Made by a program: the position numbers and the translations under genes. Shown here one piece after another: positions 39,401 to 47,600 of a stretch of DNA of 64,000 bases. This stretch comes from Nosema muscidifuracis. Lineage: Eukaryota; Microsporidia; Nosematidae. The stretch lies in assembly GCA_028335825.1 (NCBI GenBank), contig JAIOKI010000023.1, positions 124,001 to 188,000 of the forward strand. Reading direction: 5' to 3'. The notes under the pieces were generated by a model that was given only the letters and a program-made list of their open reading frames with translations, had not been told where the DNA came from and made no database searches. Position 1 is the first letter of the stretch, and every line of letters begins with the position of its first letter.

Positions 39401-40180
39401 ACTTGTTTTGAATTCAACAACCGTTTGTAGGATGTTGTCATCATTACCTTTTTTAGAACATCTCACTGCTCCACTTTTTCTTACCAAGGTCATTAAACCT
39501 GGTTTATTTTTACCTATGGCAGGTGTTTCCACTACCATATACTTTTCTAGTCTTCCAATAAAAGTGGATTTCTTCCATGTTTCTTGTAGACATAAAATTG
39601 ATGGTTTCTCTACTTTCAAAAGGATCTCTAAGTCTTCCTTCTTCCCATAAAGATGATTTATATTAAGACTACAAAGCTTAACTTTGTCAAGAGTCTTTAA
39701 CTTTTGTACCTGCTTAAACTTAGCTGGTTTTTCTTTTAACACATTAATGTTTAACTGCTTTAATGCATTAATAAAGTTGTCTTTTTGTACTTTCTTTACA
39801 GCAAAGAAAGTAAATGTTGTATCACGTCTGCGATGTCTTTTACTACCTACAATACAGTTATCTAAAACTGGATTAACTCTTGTAAGTTTCTTTTGTAACT
39901 CTGGAATCTTAATATGGCTTGCCAAGGCCTTTACTAAGCAGAGCTTCTTTTGTAAGCTGTTAAGCTTGATCTTTTTTCTTAAATTAAACATTACATTATA
40001 ATTTAAAGATTTTACTCCGAGGGATCTCGAATGACATTTACTTTTGATTTTAATAAGTTTGTAACTTAAATCAATACAAATACTTTTGTTGCTTCTAAGA
40101 AGCTTAAGTAAAGAAGTTTTTTGATTCCTTAGAGTGAATCGTAATAAATCAATATTTAGAATTTTATTTTCAGGGACCAT
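36470..40180 (-). CDS. LINE ORF2: endonuclease / reverse transcriptase
   Basis: 1,236 residues. Residues 1-165 are a lysine/arginine-rich extension without a known domain. Residues 168-380 form an AP-endonuclease-like domain, with LNINHL at 172-177, CLQETW with the catalytic Glu200, VINVYVP at 268-274, GDMN at 307-310 and GDH at 373-375, where the family usually has SDH. Reverse transcriptase spans about 640-910, with CFIDFEKAYD (Asp736), GVRQGCPCSP at 792-801 and FADD at 832-835. A C-terminal finger C1142-x2-C1145-x8-H1154-x4-C1159 resembles the zinc-binding end of Jockey/I-type ORF2 proteins. The role is nicking of target DNA and target-primed copying of the LINE RNA. The ATG lies 11 bases before the ORF1 stop (TGA), in the +1 frame, so translation is probably coupled by re-initiation. 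No stop or frameshift is present. Confidence 0.95.
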   Translation of the reverse strand: MVPENKILNIDLLRFTLRNQKTSLLKLLRSNKSICIDLSYKLIKIKSKCHSRSLGVKSLNYNVMFNLRKKIKLNSLQKKLCLVKALASHIKIPELQKKLTRVNPVLDNCIVGSKRHRRRDTTFTFFAVKKVQKDNFINALKQLNINVLKEKPAKFKQVQKLKTLDKVKLCSLNINHLYGKKEDLEILLKVEKPSILCLQETWKKSTFIGRLEKYMVVETPAIGKNKPGLMTLVRKSGAVRCSKKGNDDNILQTVVEFKTSTGWTKILVINVYVPQDRELKQLTLIKLINLLNIEKNKRCYKEIIVMGDMNCKDSTLKQKLVAGGLNPLINYNRVSGTRILSNGKVSKRRIDTIFRVLKQDSEKVTISQRWAVGDHLLLRRYITLPSPVVETSFTYNRKKMQDPLIEEKLSQLLNRKLFTIEELPRVLKEVCTTEKVYDKVKVKKGLPIKWKHINVYKRFRLATKQVLKQWNDVNAFRYLTLKKEVEETRVKVRRERANLWAFNGINLYKSNRSRDFWKWLKGMSNTSVRLDNVCLQDEEGRAHNEQQKKLEIANKFYAKLATSTVDSDSIYNKSPLKEPPDDVTMEELIKATNNCGNNKAAGPDEIPTELYKVLLRPSLVDKKLPSFLVDEINKFITGASPPVYWSAADMVCLHKKGDETDINNYRGIALINTISKIYLKIINDRLTQFVDTNNILSPYQAGFRAGEECMNQVATLLEVVKRREFRSLKTYLCFIDFEKAYDNVSHELLFNKLQKYCIPEYLINTLKDIYGNTQMRIRIGGDTSSGYSYRKGVRQGCPCSPMLFNLFINDIFDDMTKVIVPRSTIAIPGLMFADDIVVFGDSKNDLELKIQQISKWAVDNQMKVNCNKSGILVWNTNTSYESEDISIDIDFGKICEVTEYRYLGVLIKRSTLEDHLVKDGAFRGKKALEALKPKLLNKSICIPFKGILIKNVLVPALMYGSELWGMSSTRSGRISRILRKAVRMIFWTKIVPLDRIMDEFCINRIQIQAALNRFRALRKWKHNKTIISEFVEQVPRAKKTTWSSRTRRWCKRYVGHDYESIDYKVAKQRIIEVLKGRKSYNTTIASSLAAQYGIFESQLKYILTQINKRQIRNYTKIRCNLIRWSSALANARRIPQYYREHCFLCEEEQENLEHFLLDCPSLSEIRSLYENKIPELNYLTLTKIERVKMIIGNINDIKTSPTGRKALLVRVEFLDKMIVQRYIIVQQKSRLHVSSE

Positions 40181-42404
40181 TAGCCTCCAGAATATCTTTT
40201 ATAGCTTCATCATCTAAAGCAAACTTTTTTAACATACTTGTCTCCAAATTATTAAGACATCGTACTATAACTTTTATAGACTTTTGCAGAGGAACAAAAG
40301 ACTTCCAGCTTTTTTTAATAACAGCAAGATCTGCTACTATTTTATCTTTATTATAAGACAAGAACTGTCTCAAGGCATTTGGCTCAGACAGGCATCTGAC
40401 TCCCTCAGCAATTCTACAAAGACTGTCTATCACTCTTAAAACAGCTTCATATCTTACTAAAAGGATCGTCTTCCCACTGACATCTTTTATGTAAGGAATA
40501 TCTGATTCCTTAACACCTAGTATCTTAGCCCAGACAGCTAAATTTTTATGGCCCTCTCCTGATGGTAGACCTTCCATTGTAACCAGCCGATACTTATTTT
40601 CGGCTGGTTTCTTCCCCTCAAGCATGATTTTGAGGAGTTCTTCTCTAGACAGCTTATCTGTCCATTTTTCTCCAGTATTCTTCTTTACTGGCTTTTTGTC
40701 TCTATTGTCCTTCATTTTAGGGGCAATAAAATTTTTTATTTCAACTTTTTTATGAGCTGAGTCTTCTCTAAGTCTCCTTAAGAGATTTTTCTTTTGTTTG
40801 TGTGATACCACACTTCCCTTAGTGGTTTTACTGGGAACTTTTAGAACATCCTTCGGCTTGCCAACCTTAGGGTAGTTTTTATTTGTGAAGCGTTTCGACT
40901 TCTCCCTTTTGTTGAGTACAACATTTTTCTTAGTCTCTTGCAAGTTATGCAACTTAGAAAATTGTTCCTCTTTTATTGTTTCCACAAAGGACTCTACAGA
41001 CTCAATTAAGATGTCAGTCGCTTTGTGGTCTACTATCATAGGCCCTTGGAGGCCTTCTTTTGTGATAACATCTAGATTACACATATTGGCATCTAGATGT
41101 ATATTATCTTTTATGGAGTGTTTCGGCTCCTTTTCTTTTTTTACATCCTCTGATAGCCTCAGAGGGTAGTTACTTTTATCAAGGCGTTTCGACCTCTGTT
41201 GTCTTTTAGGATCCCCTAGATAAGCTAAGGGATAACTCTTATCATTAGAGTCATCAGATGACTCTTCACTGTTGTTAATGTTACGAATCCAATCAGGCAT
41301 TAGTGAGGTATACCTGTTGTCATCGATAACTTCCATTTTATCAGCCAATAGACTATCTTTTTTGATCACTACTGATCTTCCGTAGCTGGCTACGACCTTT
41401 GTCCATCCTTCTTCAGATGTTCTCTTTAAAAGAATGGGACTCTTTGGTTTCCTGCCTTTGCAGGAAGCTTTTGCTACCTTGGAAAGGAAGACTGATAGTG
41501 CAGAGGACTTGGGCGATCCAATGCTTGTTATTTGAGATGGCATGGTGACCTTACCATCCTCTTTTACAATCGAGTTATCCGGATGAGGAGTTCGATCTTT
41601 GTCTTTTATTGCAGTTTCCTGCTTCACTTCATTCATTGATTCAGCGTTTACTTTATTGACATCATCATAATTGACACGGTTGATGAGATCATTCACTTGT
41701 TTTTGAAGTAATTCATACTTCTTCTTTTGTGTACTCAGTTCACGTTGACACGACTTAACATGTGCATCTTGGAGCTTAATCAAGTCTATCAGACTTAATG
41801 AGTATCTAGAGATGTTGTAAATATCTCTGTTCTTTTCTTTATCAATATGATAAAAATTTTTACTTGCTTTTTCAAACAAAACTTCTGTTTTTGAGTAGAG
41901 ACTATTCAATTTTTTTATGTCATAGTACAAAGCATTACCAGTGCTAAGAGTACCATAACTACTTTTAATTCCTTCCAGTAAAGATGTTTGACTATCTTTC
42001 TGTACTTTTGAGGTTGGTAAGTCCTCGTTTGTGCTGCATCTCTGCGGAGTGTTTTTTTTACAATTGTCTAACCCCATATTGGAGTATCTAGAGATGTTGT
42101 AAATATCTCTGTTCTTTTCTTTATCAATATGATAAAAATTTTTACTTGCTTTTTCAAACAAAACTTCTGTTTTTGAGTAGAGACTATTCAATTTTTTTAT
42201 GTCATAGTACAAAGCATTACCAGTGCTAAGAGTACCATAACTACTTTTAATTCCTTCCAGTAAAGATGTTTGACTATCTTTCTGTACTTTTGAGGTTGGT
42301 AAGTCCTCGTTTGTGCTGCATCTCTGCGGAGTGTTTTTTTTACAATTGTCTAACCCCATATTATTCAGCGGAATGCTACAGCATAATATGCAGCTTTGAG
42401 CCAA
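40170..42404 (-). CDS. LINE ORF1 protein
   Basis: The open frame of 744 codons begins at a TTG (42,404) inside the neighbouring truncated LINE copy. The first ATG is at 42,359 (MGLDNCKK), giving 729 residues, and is the likelier start. Numbered from the TTG, residues 15-108 and 109-202 are an exact 94-residue duplication. Residues 205-265 are charged and look helical or coiled-coil. A long basic, serine-rich middle follows. The last ~130 residues form a compact domain (KYRLVTMEGLPSGEGHKNL..., KTILLVRYEAV, SWKSFVPLQKSIKVI) that recurs in the decayed LINEs at 300-610, 33,117-33,743 and 56,800-57,343. No CCHC knuckle or RRM is visible. By analogy with LINE ORF1 proteins it should bind the element RNA, but the domain is not one I can name. 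Confidence 0.9.
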   Translation of the reverse strand: MAQSCILCCSIPLNNMGLDNCKKNTPQRCSTNEDLPTSKVQKDSQTSLLEGIKSSYGTLSTGNALYYDIKKLNSLYSKTEVLFEKASKNFYHIDKEKNRDIYNISRYSNMGLDNCKKNTPQRCSTNEDLPTSKVQKDSQTSLLEGIKSSYGTLSTGNALYYDIKKLNSLYSKTEVLFEKASKNFYHIDKEKNRDIYNISRYSLSLIDLIKLQDAHVKSCQRELSTQKKKYELLQKQVNDLINRVNYDDVNKVNAESMNEVKQETAIKDKDRTPHPDNSIVKEDGKVTMPSQITSIGSPKSSALSVFLSKVAKASCKGRKPKSPILLKRTSEEGWTKVVASYGRSVVIKKDSLLADKMEVIDDNRYTSLMPDWIRNINNSEESSDDSNDKSYPLAYLGDPKRQQRSKRLDKSNYPLRLSEDVKKEKEPKHSIKDNIHLDANMCNLDVITKEGLQGPMIVDHKATDILIESVESFVETIKEEQFSKLHNLQETKKNVVLNKREKSKRFTNKNYPKVGKPKDVLKVPSKTTKGSVVSHKQKKNLLRRLREDSAHKKVEIKNFIAPKMKDNRDKKPVKKNTGEKWTDKLSREELLKIMLEGKKPAENKYRLVTMEGLPSGEGHKNLAVWAKILGVKESDIPYIKDVSGKTILLVRYEAVLRVIDSLCRIAEGVRCLSEPNALRQFLSYNKDKIVADLAVIKKSWKSFVPLQKSIKVIVRCLNNLETSMLKKFALDDEAIKDILEANGP
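41800..42362 (-). repeat. 282-bp perfect tandem duplication at the LINE 5' end
   Basis: Copy 1 at 41,800-42,081 and copy 2 at 42,082-42,362 are identical wherever compared, with a period of 282 bp. This is a multiple of three, so ORF1 stays in frame and gains 94 residues. Each unit carries its own ATG (42,359 and 42,077), so ORF1 could start in either. It recalls the 5' tandem monomers of some LINEs, which act as promoters, but could also be a single recent slippage or template-jump event. Confidence 0.95.
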
Positions 42405-42852
42405 ACCCCTCCCAGGTCAGAATTTAATTCTTTTATTGCTAATAAATTAGCTACTTTTGTATCAGATTTTACTCTGATGAGACATGAAGTCTACTCTTTT
42501 GTTGTACAATGATATATCTTTGTACTATCATTTTATCAAGAAATTCTACTCTTGCAAGTAGAGCTTTTCTTCCTATTGGTGAAGTCTTGATGTCATTGAT
42601 ATTACCAATGATCATCTTAACTCGTTCTACTTTTGTCAGAGTTAAAGAATTTAACTCTGTAATTTTGTTCTCATAAAGAGATCTTGTCTCAGATAAGGAT
42701 GGACAATCTAACAGGAAATGTTCAAGATTTTCCTGTTCTCCCTCACATAGAAAGCAATGTTCTCTATAATACTGAGGGATTCTACGAGCATTAGCTAACG
42801 CAGAAGATCATCTAATTAAATTACATCTTATTTTAATGTAATTCCTTATCTT
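42363..42852 (-). mobile_element. 5'-truncated LINE copy downstream of LSU rRNA
   Basis: About 490 bp matching 36,371-36,860 of the intact LINE at roughly 96% identity, covering the end of ORF2 and the first part of the 3' UTR. Its 5' truncation point at about 42,852 lies some 100 bp beyond the LSU 3' end. Its 3' UTR stops at 42,363, where the intact LINE's 5' end begins, and the missing remainder is not found on the intact LINE's far side. So the two are joined head-to-tail by recombination, template jumping or incomplete insertion, not by a simple nested insertion. Confidence 0.9.
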
Positions 42853-42949
42853 AGATAATTTACTTAAAAACATATTCCTAATCAATTTTCTTATTAACAA
42901 TCTTAACTATGCAAATTACATACACACCTACACTGTAATACAAAAAGTA
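42853..42949 (-). other. Spacer between LSU 3' end and truncated LINE
   Basis: About 100 bp of AT-rich sequence after the estimated LSU 3' end. The end of the rRNA precursor and any Pol I terminator should lie here or within the LINE copies. I see no recognisable terminator motif. Confidence 0.4.
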
Positions 42950-43169
42950 GTAACCTCAAAATGTCGGCATACACCTTCATTCTTACAGTTCTGCTTAATA
43001 GAGTAGTATTCTCCCAAATGTATCTTTGAGCTACGCTTCAGGCTTAAGAGGCTTTCAGCCTTAATCGAAACGACGTAGCTAAGCAACATAACTTAATAGT
43101 TAATCGCACTACCAGTGGTCATCACTTAGAGTTCCTCTCGTACTATCAAAGTTCACTCAAAAATACTTA

Positions 43170-43211
<42 letters not shown>

Positions 43212-43646
43212 TCTCACGTTCCTCATTACCGGGTGAACAATCCAACACTTCGTAACATATACACTACGATGATCAGAAGAGACGACATCGAAGAATCAAA
43301 AAGCAGAGTCGCTATGATCGCTTGCCTGCTACAAGCCAGTTATCCCTGTGGTAACTTTTCAATCACCCAATACATAATGAATGTAATTGGGATCGCTAGG
43401 CCAAGGTTTCCCTACTAAATACAGTCATATGTATAAAGTAAAGCAGATTTATTCCCTTATAATAAACTGATGGTTACCATCCATCATTCATCTACCTTAG
43501 GACAGCTGTGTTACTTTTTAACAGCTGTACCGCCCCAGCCAAACTCCCCATATATCCAAATAAACAAATATTCAAACATACTAGTGGTTTCACAAATCAT
43601 CTCCCACCTCTCTACAATATACCGAATAATTATTAGAACATACTAA

Positions 43647-43678
<32 letters not shown>

Positions 43679-43777
43679 GATATACAACAAGCCCGTTCCC
43701 TTGTCTCGTGGTTTCACAAAATTGTAAGTAGGGACAGTAGGAATCTCGTTGCTCCATTCATGCGCGTCACCAATTAA

Positions 43778-43830
<53 letters not shown>

Positions 43831-45393
43831 ATTCGCTTACACAACTTTAACAATAAATGCACTGGGCAGAATTCACTTCTTGTAATACAAAAAGCTATGT
43901 TTTTAATAAACAGTCAGATTCCTTACATAGTAAAAGTTCTAGCATGCTAGAGCCAATCTTTATCCCAAGGTTACAGATCTAATTTGCCGAATTCCCTTAC
44001 TTACTTTAATTTAAAATATCTGTTATGATACAAAGACACCTGATGCGGTATAGGTACGGCTACACTACTTCTTTTTTATCAAGTATATATAACACGTATT
44101 TCTTATCATAACAATCCATACGTACACACAGTCTAATTCATTTTTCTTACACCGCTTATATACTGTCATCATCAAGTCGCCTTGCAGTAGTCAAGTGAAG
44201 AACTATTGATCTTCTTTGTTTTTACAATAACACCGACTCACTTCAATACCATTGAAAACCCTAGTCTATATCTATACAAATATATTGTTACTGCCTCCAA
44301 GATCGGCCCATTTGTTTCTTCCATATACATTCACACATATACTTCAATACAAACAAATTGCACAGCTACCTAAATACTCATATAGAAACATCTCATAAAA
44401 GTAGTCATCTTCTTCCATTTTATACAATAATACATTCGGTAGGTACGTTGTAACACGTTTCTTAGCGGATTTCTACTTCCATAACAACCGCCCTACTGTC
44501 TCAATGTATTCATCATATTTATGGTATACTGTCTACTATTTAGAATATTTAATGTTCCATAAGGTTCATCCCTTTTTGCACATCATTCTTACAATCATGT
44601 GCCCACTAGTCATACAATAGATTCATTCTGTAAACCTAATCTACAGAAGACCATAGAATTAAAGATTTCTCATAGTCGAGACTATAACAGTGTCCTACAT
44701 CTATGTCCTATATACAATGACTGCTGTCCTGAGAGACATTTCGCTGTGAACCAGCTACCACACAGTTCGATTGGTCTTTCGCCACTATACACATCTTAAA
44801 TCATCGATTTGCACGTCAGAATGATTATGGTCTTCCAATAAACTGTTGCTTATCTTCAACCAGAACATGCATAGTTCACTGTGTTTCGGGTCTTATAGTT
44901 ATAACTTGTCATATTAATAACGACTGAGCCATTATCTTGCTATAACTATAATCTCCTTGGTCCGTGTTTCAAGACGGGTCCTTAAACATAAGGCTGCCCC
45001 ACACATTTTCACAAATTCCTTCGCAGTACTTATTTGCTATCGGTATGCCATTATATTTAACCTTAGATATCTCATTCTACCTGTATTCAGACTGCACTAC
45101 CAAGCAGCCCTACTCGCTGATACTTACTATTTTATTCAACTAACGAATATTATATTCTGTACAAATAAGTAATAAAATAGTGATTTACATCTCCAATAGG
45201 ATTACAATCACGGGTTGCTTCTTGTTCACTCGCTGCTACTACAGAAATCCTGGTTAGTTTCTTTTCCTCCTTCTAATGATATGCTTAAGTTCAAAGGGTC
45301 CTCTATACACATCTGTATATATTCGGTAACAATGCTTTCGTATTCATCTACGACCTTCATCGCTGTGGCATCCTATTGATCCCATGTGTGGGT
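42950..45393 (-). rRNA. Large subunit rRNA with fused 5.8S-like 5' end
   Basis: About 2.44 kb, a normal length for microsporidian LSU rRNA. The 5' end carries a 5.8S-like segment (GATGCCACAGCGATGAAGG near 45,340-45,375) continuous with the LSU. There is no ITS2, which is diagnostic for Microsporidia. The sarcin-ricin loop AGTACGAGAGGAAC lies at 43,131-43,144 (minus strand). The conserved CTCTTAAGGTAGCCAAATG stretch, which R2-type elements target in other eukaryotes, is intact at about 43,787-43,810. No intron or insertion is seen. The 5' end is judged from the edge of the AT-only ITS. The 3' end is an estimate to within about 30 bp. Confidence 0.95.
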
Positions 45394-45609
45394 AAAATAA
45401 AATAATATATATTAGTATAACATATATATATAATAGTATAATCTAATAAATATAAATACATATTAGTATAATCTAATATAAATATAAATACATATTAGTA
45501 TAATCTAATATAATAAATATACATTAGTATAACAATATATATATATATAAATATATATTAGTAAAACATATATATATAAATATTAATAGTATAATAACTG
45601 TTACTCGAT
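45394..45609 (-). other. Internal transcribed spacer, AT-only repeats
   Basis: About 216 bp between SSU and LSU, almost purely A and T. It contains imperfect repeats of TATTAGTATAATCTAATA followed by TAAATATAAATACA, with a period near 34 bp, plus TATATA runs. It is long for a microsporidian ITS. The repeats make it likely to vary in length between copies or strains. Confidence 0.85.
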
Positions 45610-46844
45610 ATGATCCTGCTAATGGTTCTCCAACAGCAACCATGTTACGACTTATATCAGATCTAATACATCTTGTTCAAGTAGTTTACACTAATTTCAC
45701 AACATATATCATCTTAGATAGCGACGGGCGGTGTGTACAAAGAACAGGGACACATTCAATTCTACTTATTTAATAAAATTTACTAGCAATTCCAAGTTCA
45801 AATATCTCTTACAAAATATTATCCCATAAAGATTTATATCTATTGTATTGCGCGTGCAGCCCAAAATGTCTGAGGGCATAACGGACCTGTTTTAATCCTT
45901 TCCTTCCTACACTGATTGTGTCTGTCTATAAGGGTCTCACGTCTTGTTGAAATTAATCAAAACTTCACAGCATCCATTGAAAACGGCCATGCACCACTAT
46001 TATCATTCTCAAATAACATTCTCGCTGAATAATAAAATATTGGTAAGTTACCTCGCGTTGAGTCAAATTAAGCCGCACAATCCACTCCTTGTGGTATTCT
46101 TCCGTCAATTTCTTTAATTTTCAATCTTGCGATCATACTATCCCCAGAGCCAAAAAACTCTAATTTCTATTATGTAATACAAATACTCATATCATATCGT
46201 CGGCATAGTTTACTGCTGGAACTACAATGGTATCTAATCATCTTCGATCCTCCAGCTTACGTCCTTGTTCAAAAAATACATACAAGTGTACAGCTTTCGC
46301 TTCTGTTCGTCCAGTCAGGGTCGTCACATTTCATCTCTCTCCCAACTATACAGTACACCTCATATTGCTTCTTAAAAATAAACTACGGACTTTTTAACTG
46401 CATCAATCATCATACACACTCTTGGAACAAGTATTACCGCGGCTGCTGGCACTTGATTTGCCCTCCAATTAATCACCTCATATGTTTTTACAATATGAAA
46501 CAATATCTATTACTTCCCATAACTGCCTCAGACAAAATCCATAGGTCAAGTTTCGCCCCTGCTGCAATCCTTAGACTTAGTAGCCGTCTCTCAGGCTCCT
46601 TCTCCGGAATATTACAAAGTAATACCGTTACCCGTTACTGCCTTGTTAAGCCATTACCTTAACAACTAGCTGATAGGTCTCACTCTTACTGTATACAATT
46701 ATCTACACTTTAACGTAGTTATCATCAATATACATAAAATAAAGTGAGTATTACTGAGCAGTCCATTTTTCAGATACTTCTTCAAAAACATGCATGGGTT
46801 AATCTTAGGGAATAGCGTCTACGTCAGGCAGAATCAACCTGGTG
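45610..46844 (-). rRNA. Small subunit rRNA
   Basis: About 1,235 bp, within the short range typical of Microsporidia. The 5' end is CACCAGGTTGATTCTGCC at 46,827-46,844 (minus strand). The 530 loop GTGCCAGCAGCCGCGGTAA lies at 46,434-46,452, and TTGTACACACCGCCCGTCGC at 45,721-45,740. The 3' end lies close to the AGCAGGATCA box at 45,610-45,620. All universal blocks are uninterrupted, so the gene looks functional. From memory, the first 100 bases resemble Nosema/Vairimorpha-type sequences. This is the best barcode in the window for naming the host. Confidence 0.97.
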
Positions 46845-47600
46845 TACAAAATAACATATCTACATTCTAGTCAGTATTAATCTAGTCTCAGAAATCTTAA
46901 TCTCTCAATCAATCAGTGCAATATAACATACGAAAACTACAACATGAGTAATAAATAATTTACATTGTGTATTATTTAATCTACTGATAAATTAAATTGA
47001 CAAATCAGAATTAATAATTAATTGCTGATTTATGATTTTTGACAGGTTATATGTAGTGTGTTTAAGTGTACTAGTACGATATATATGTTGTATAAAAAGA
47101 GTTACAATCTGGTGGTTGTGTTGAACAACGGGAAGTTGATTGGAGTGTCCAGTTAAGGATCGAGAATGGTGACCATCCTGTGAACGTGCTGGGACGTTGG
47201 TTGTTGAAGTGATCGTGGTGATTACTTGTGTGAACAGTAATGTGAGACCGTAACGATGGTTTGGTTTGTGATGGGTTTTGTTACTTGAAGATGTAAAATA
47301 TTTTATTGATGGGATATTTTTATAACATTTACTGTGTGTATGTTCATTTTTTGGTGATAGATATATTAGTTTTATTTCTTTGTGATGTAGATGGGATAGT
47401 TTGACTTGGTATAATAATTACATTACTTTTTATATATTGTTTGTATCTTACTAATAGTCATTCTGTGAATTTGTATTGATCTTGGTATCTCATGTTATAA
47501 AAAGGTTTATGTATTTTGATACTGTATATAAGAAATAGCATTTGATTAATAATTAGAAGTAAACATCTAATTAAATTGAATACCTATATTTCTTTTATGC
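46845..47600 (-). promoter_or_regulatory. rRNA operon upstream spacer (probable Pol I promoter region)
   Basis: Non-coding sequence directly 5' of the SSU. It should contain the transcription start and any external transcribed spacer. Microsporidian Pol I promoters have no fixed motif that I can recognise, so no site is assigned. Bases 46,850-47,080 are AT-rich. A distinctly GC-richer island follows at 47,091-47,285. Confidence 0.5.
47091..47285 (+). ncRNA. GC-richer island behind a TATA-like box; possible structured RNA
   Basis: TATAAAAAG at 47,091-47,099 (plus strand) precedes about 190 bp with much higher G+C than the flanks. Two small perfect hairpins lie inside: AACGT/ACGTT at 47,183-47,198 and ATTACT/AGTAAT at 47,221-47,241. 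There is no open frame. It does not match 5S, U1, U2, U4, U5, U6, SRP or a tRNA as far as I can recognise. It may be an unknown small RNA divergent from the rRNA operon, or a promoter/ETS element of the operon read on the other strand. Both are inference. Confidence 0.3.

Larger units (their letters stand above)
36119..42362 (-). mobile_element. Apparently intact two-ORF LINE (AP-endonuclease type)
   Basis: A 6.2-kb non-LTR retrotransposon with both ORFs open, ORF1 then ORF2 overlapping by 11 bases. A 3' UTR of about 350 bp ends in an A/T simple tail at 36,121-36,145 (TTATTTT-type on the minus strand). The element starts almost at the ORF1 ATG (42,359), so it has virtually no 5' UTR. There a perfect 282-bp tandem duplication occupies its first 560 bp. 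It is much richer in G+C than its surroundings. It is oriented like the rRNA operon and lies just downstream of it, separated only by a truncated copy of itself. On its left it cuts into a gypsy integrase fossil. The enzyme domains and catalytic residues look complete, so it may be active or very recently active. Confidence 0.93.

Noticed and set aside
38280-41169. Plus-strand open frames of 77-126 codons opposite the LINE ORFs and at 33,259-33,639.
   Set aside because: They are antisense shadows of the LINE coding frames and have no domain of their own.
43233-46662. Several short open frames within the rRNA operon (for example 43,233-43,418, 44,599-44,799, 44,957-45,172, 46,453-46,662).
   Set aside because: They lie on the strand opposite to conserved rRNA sequence and are chance frames.
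47091-47285. 5S rRNA, considered because some microsporidian units carry 5S near the operon.
   Set aside because: No 5S signature boxes could be matched on either strand.
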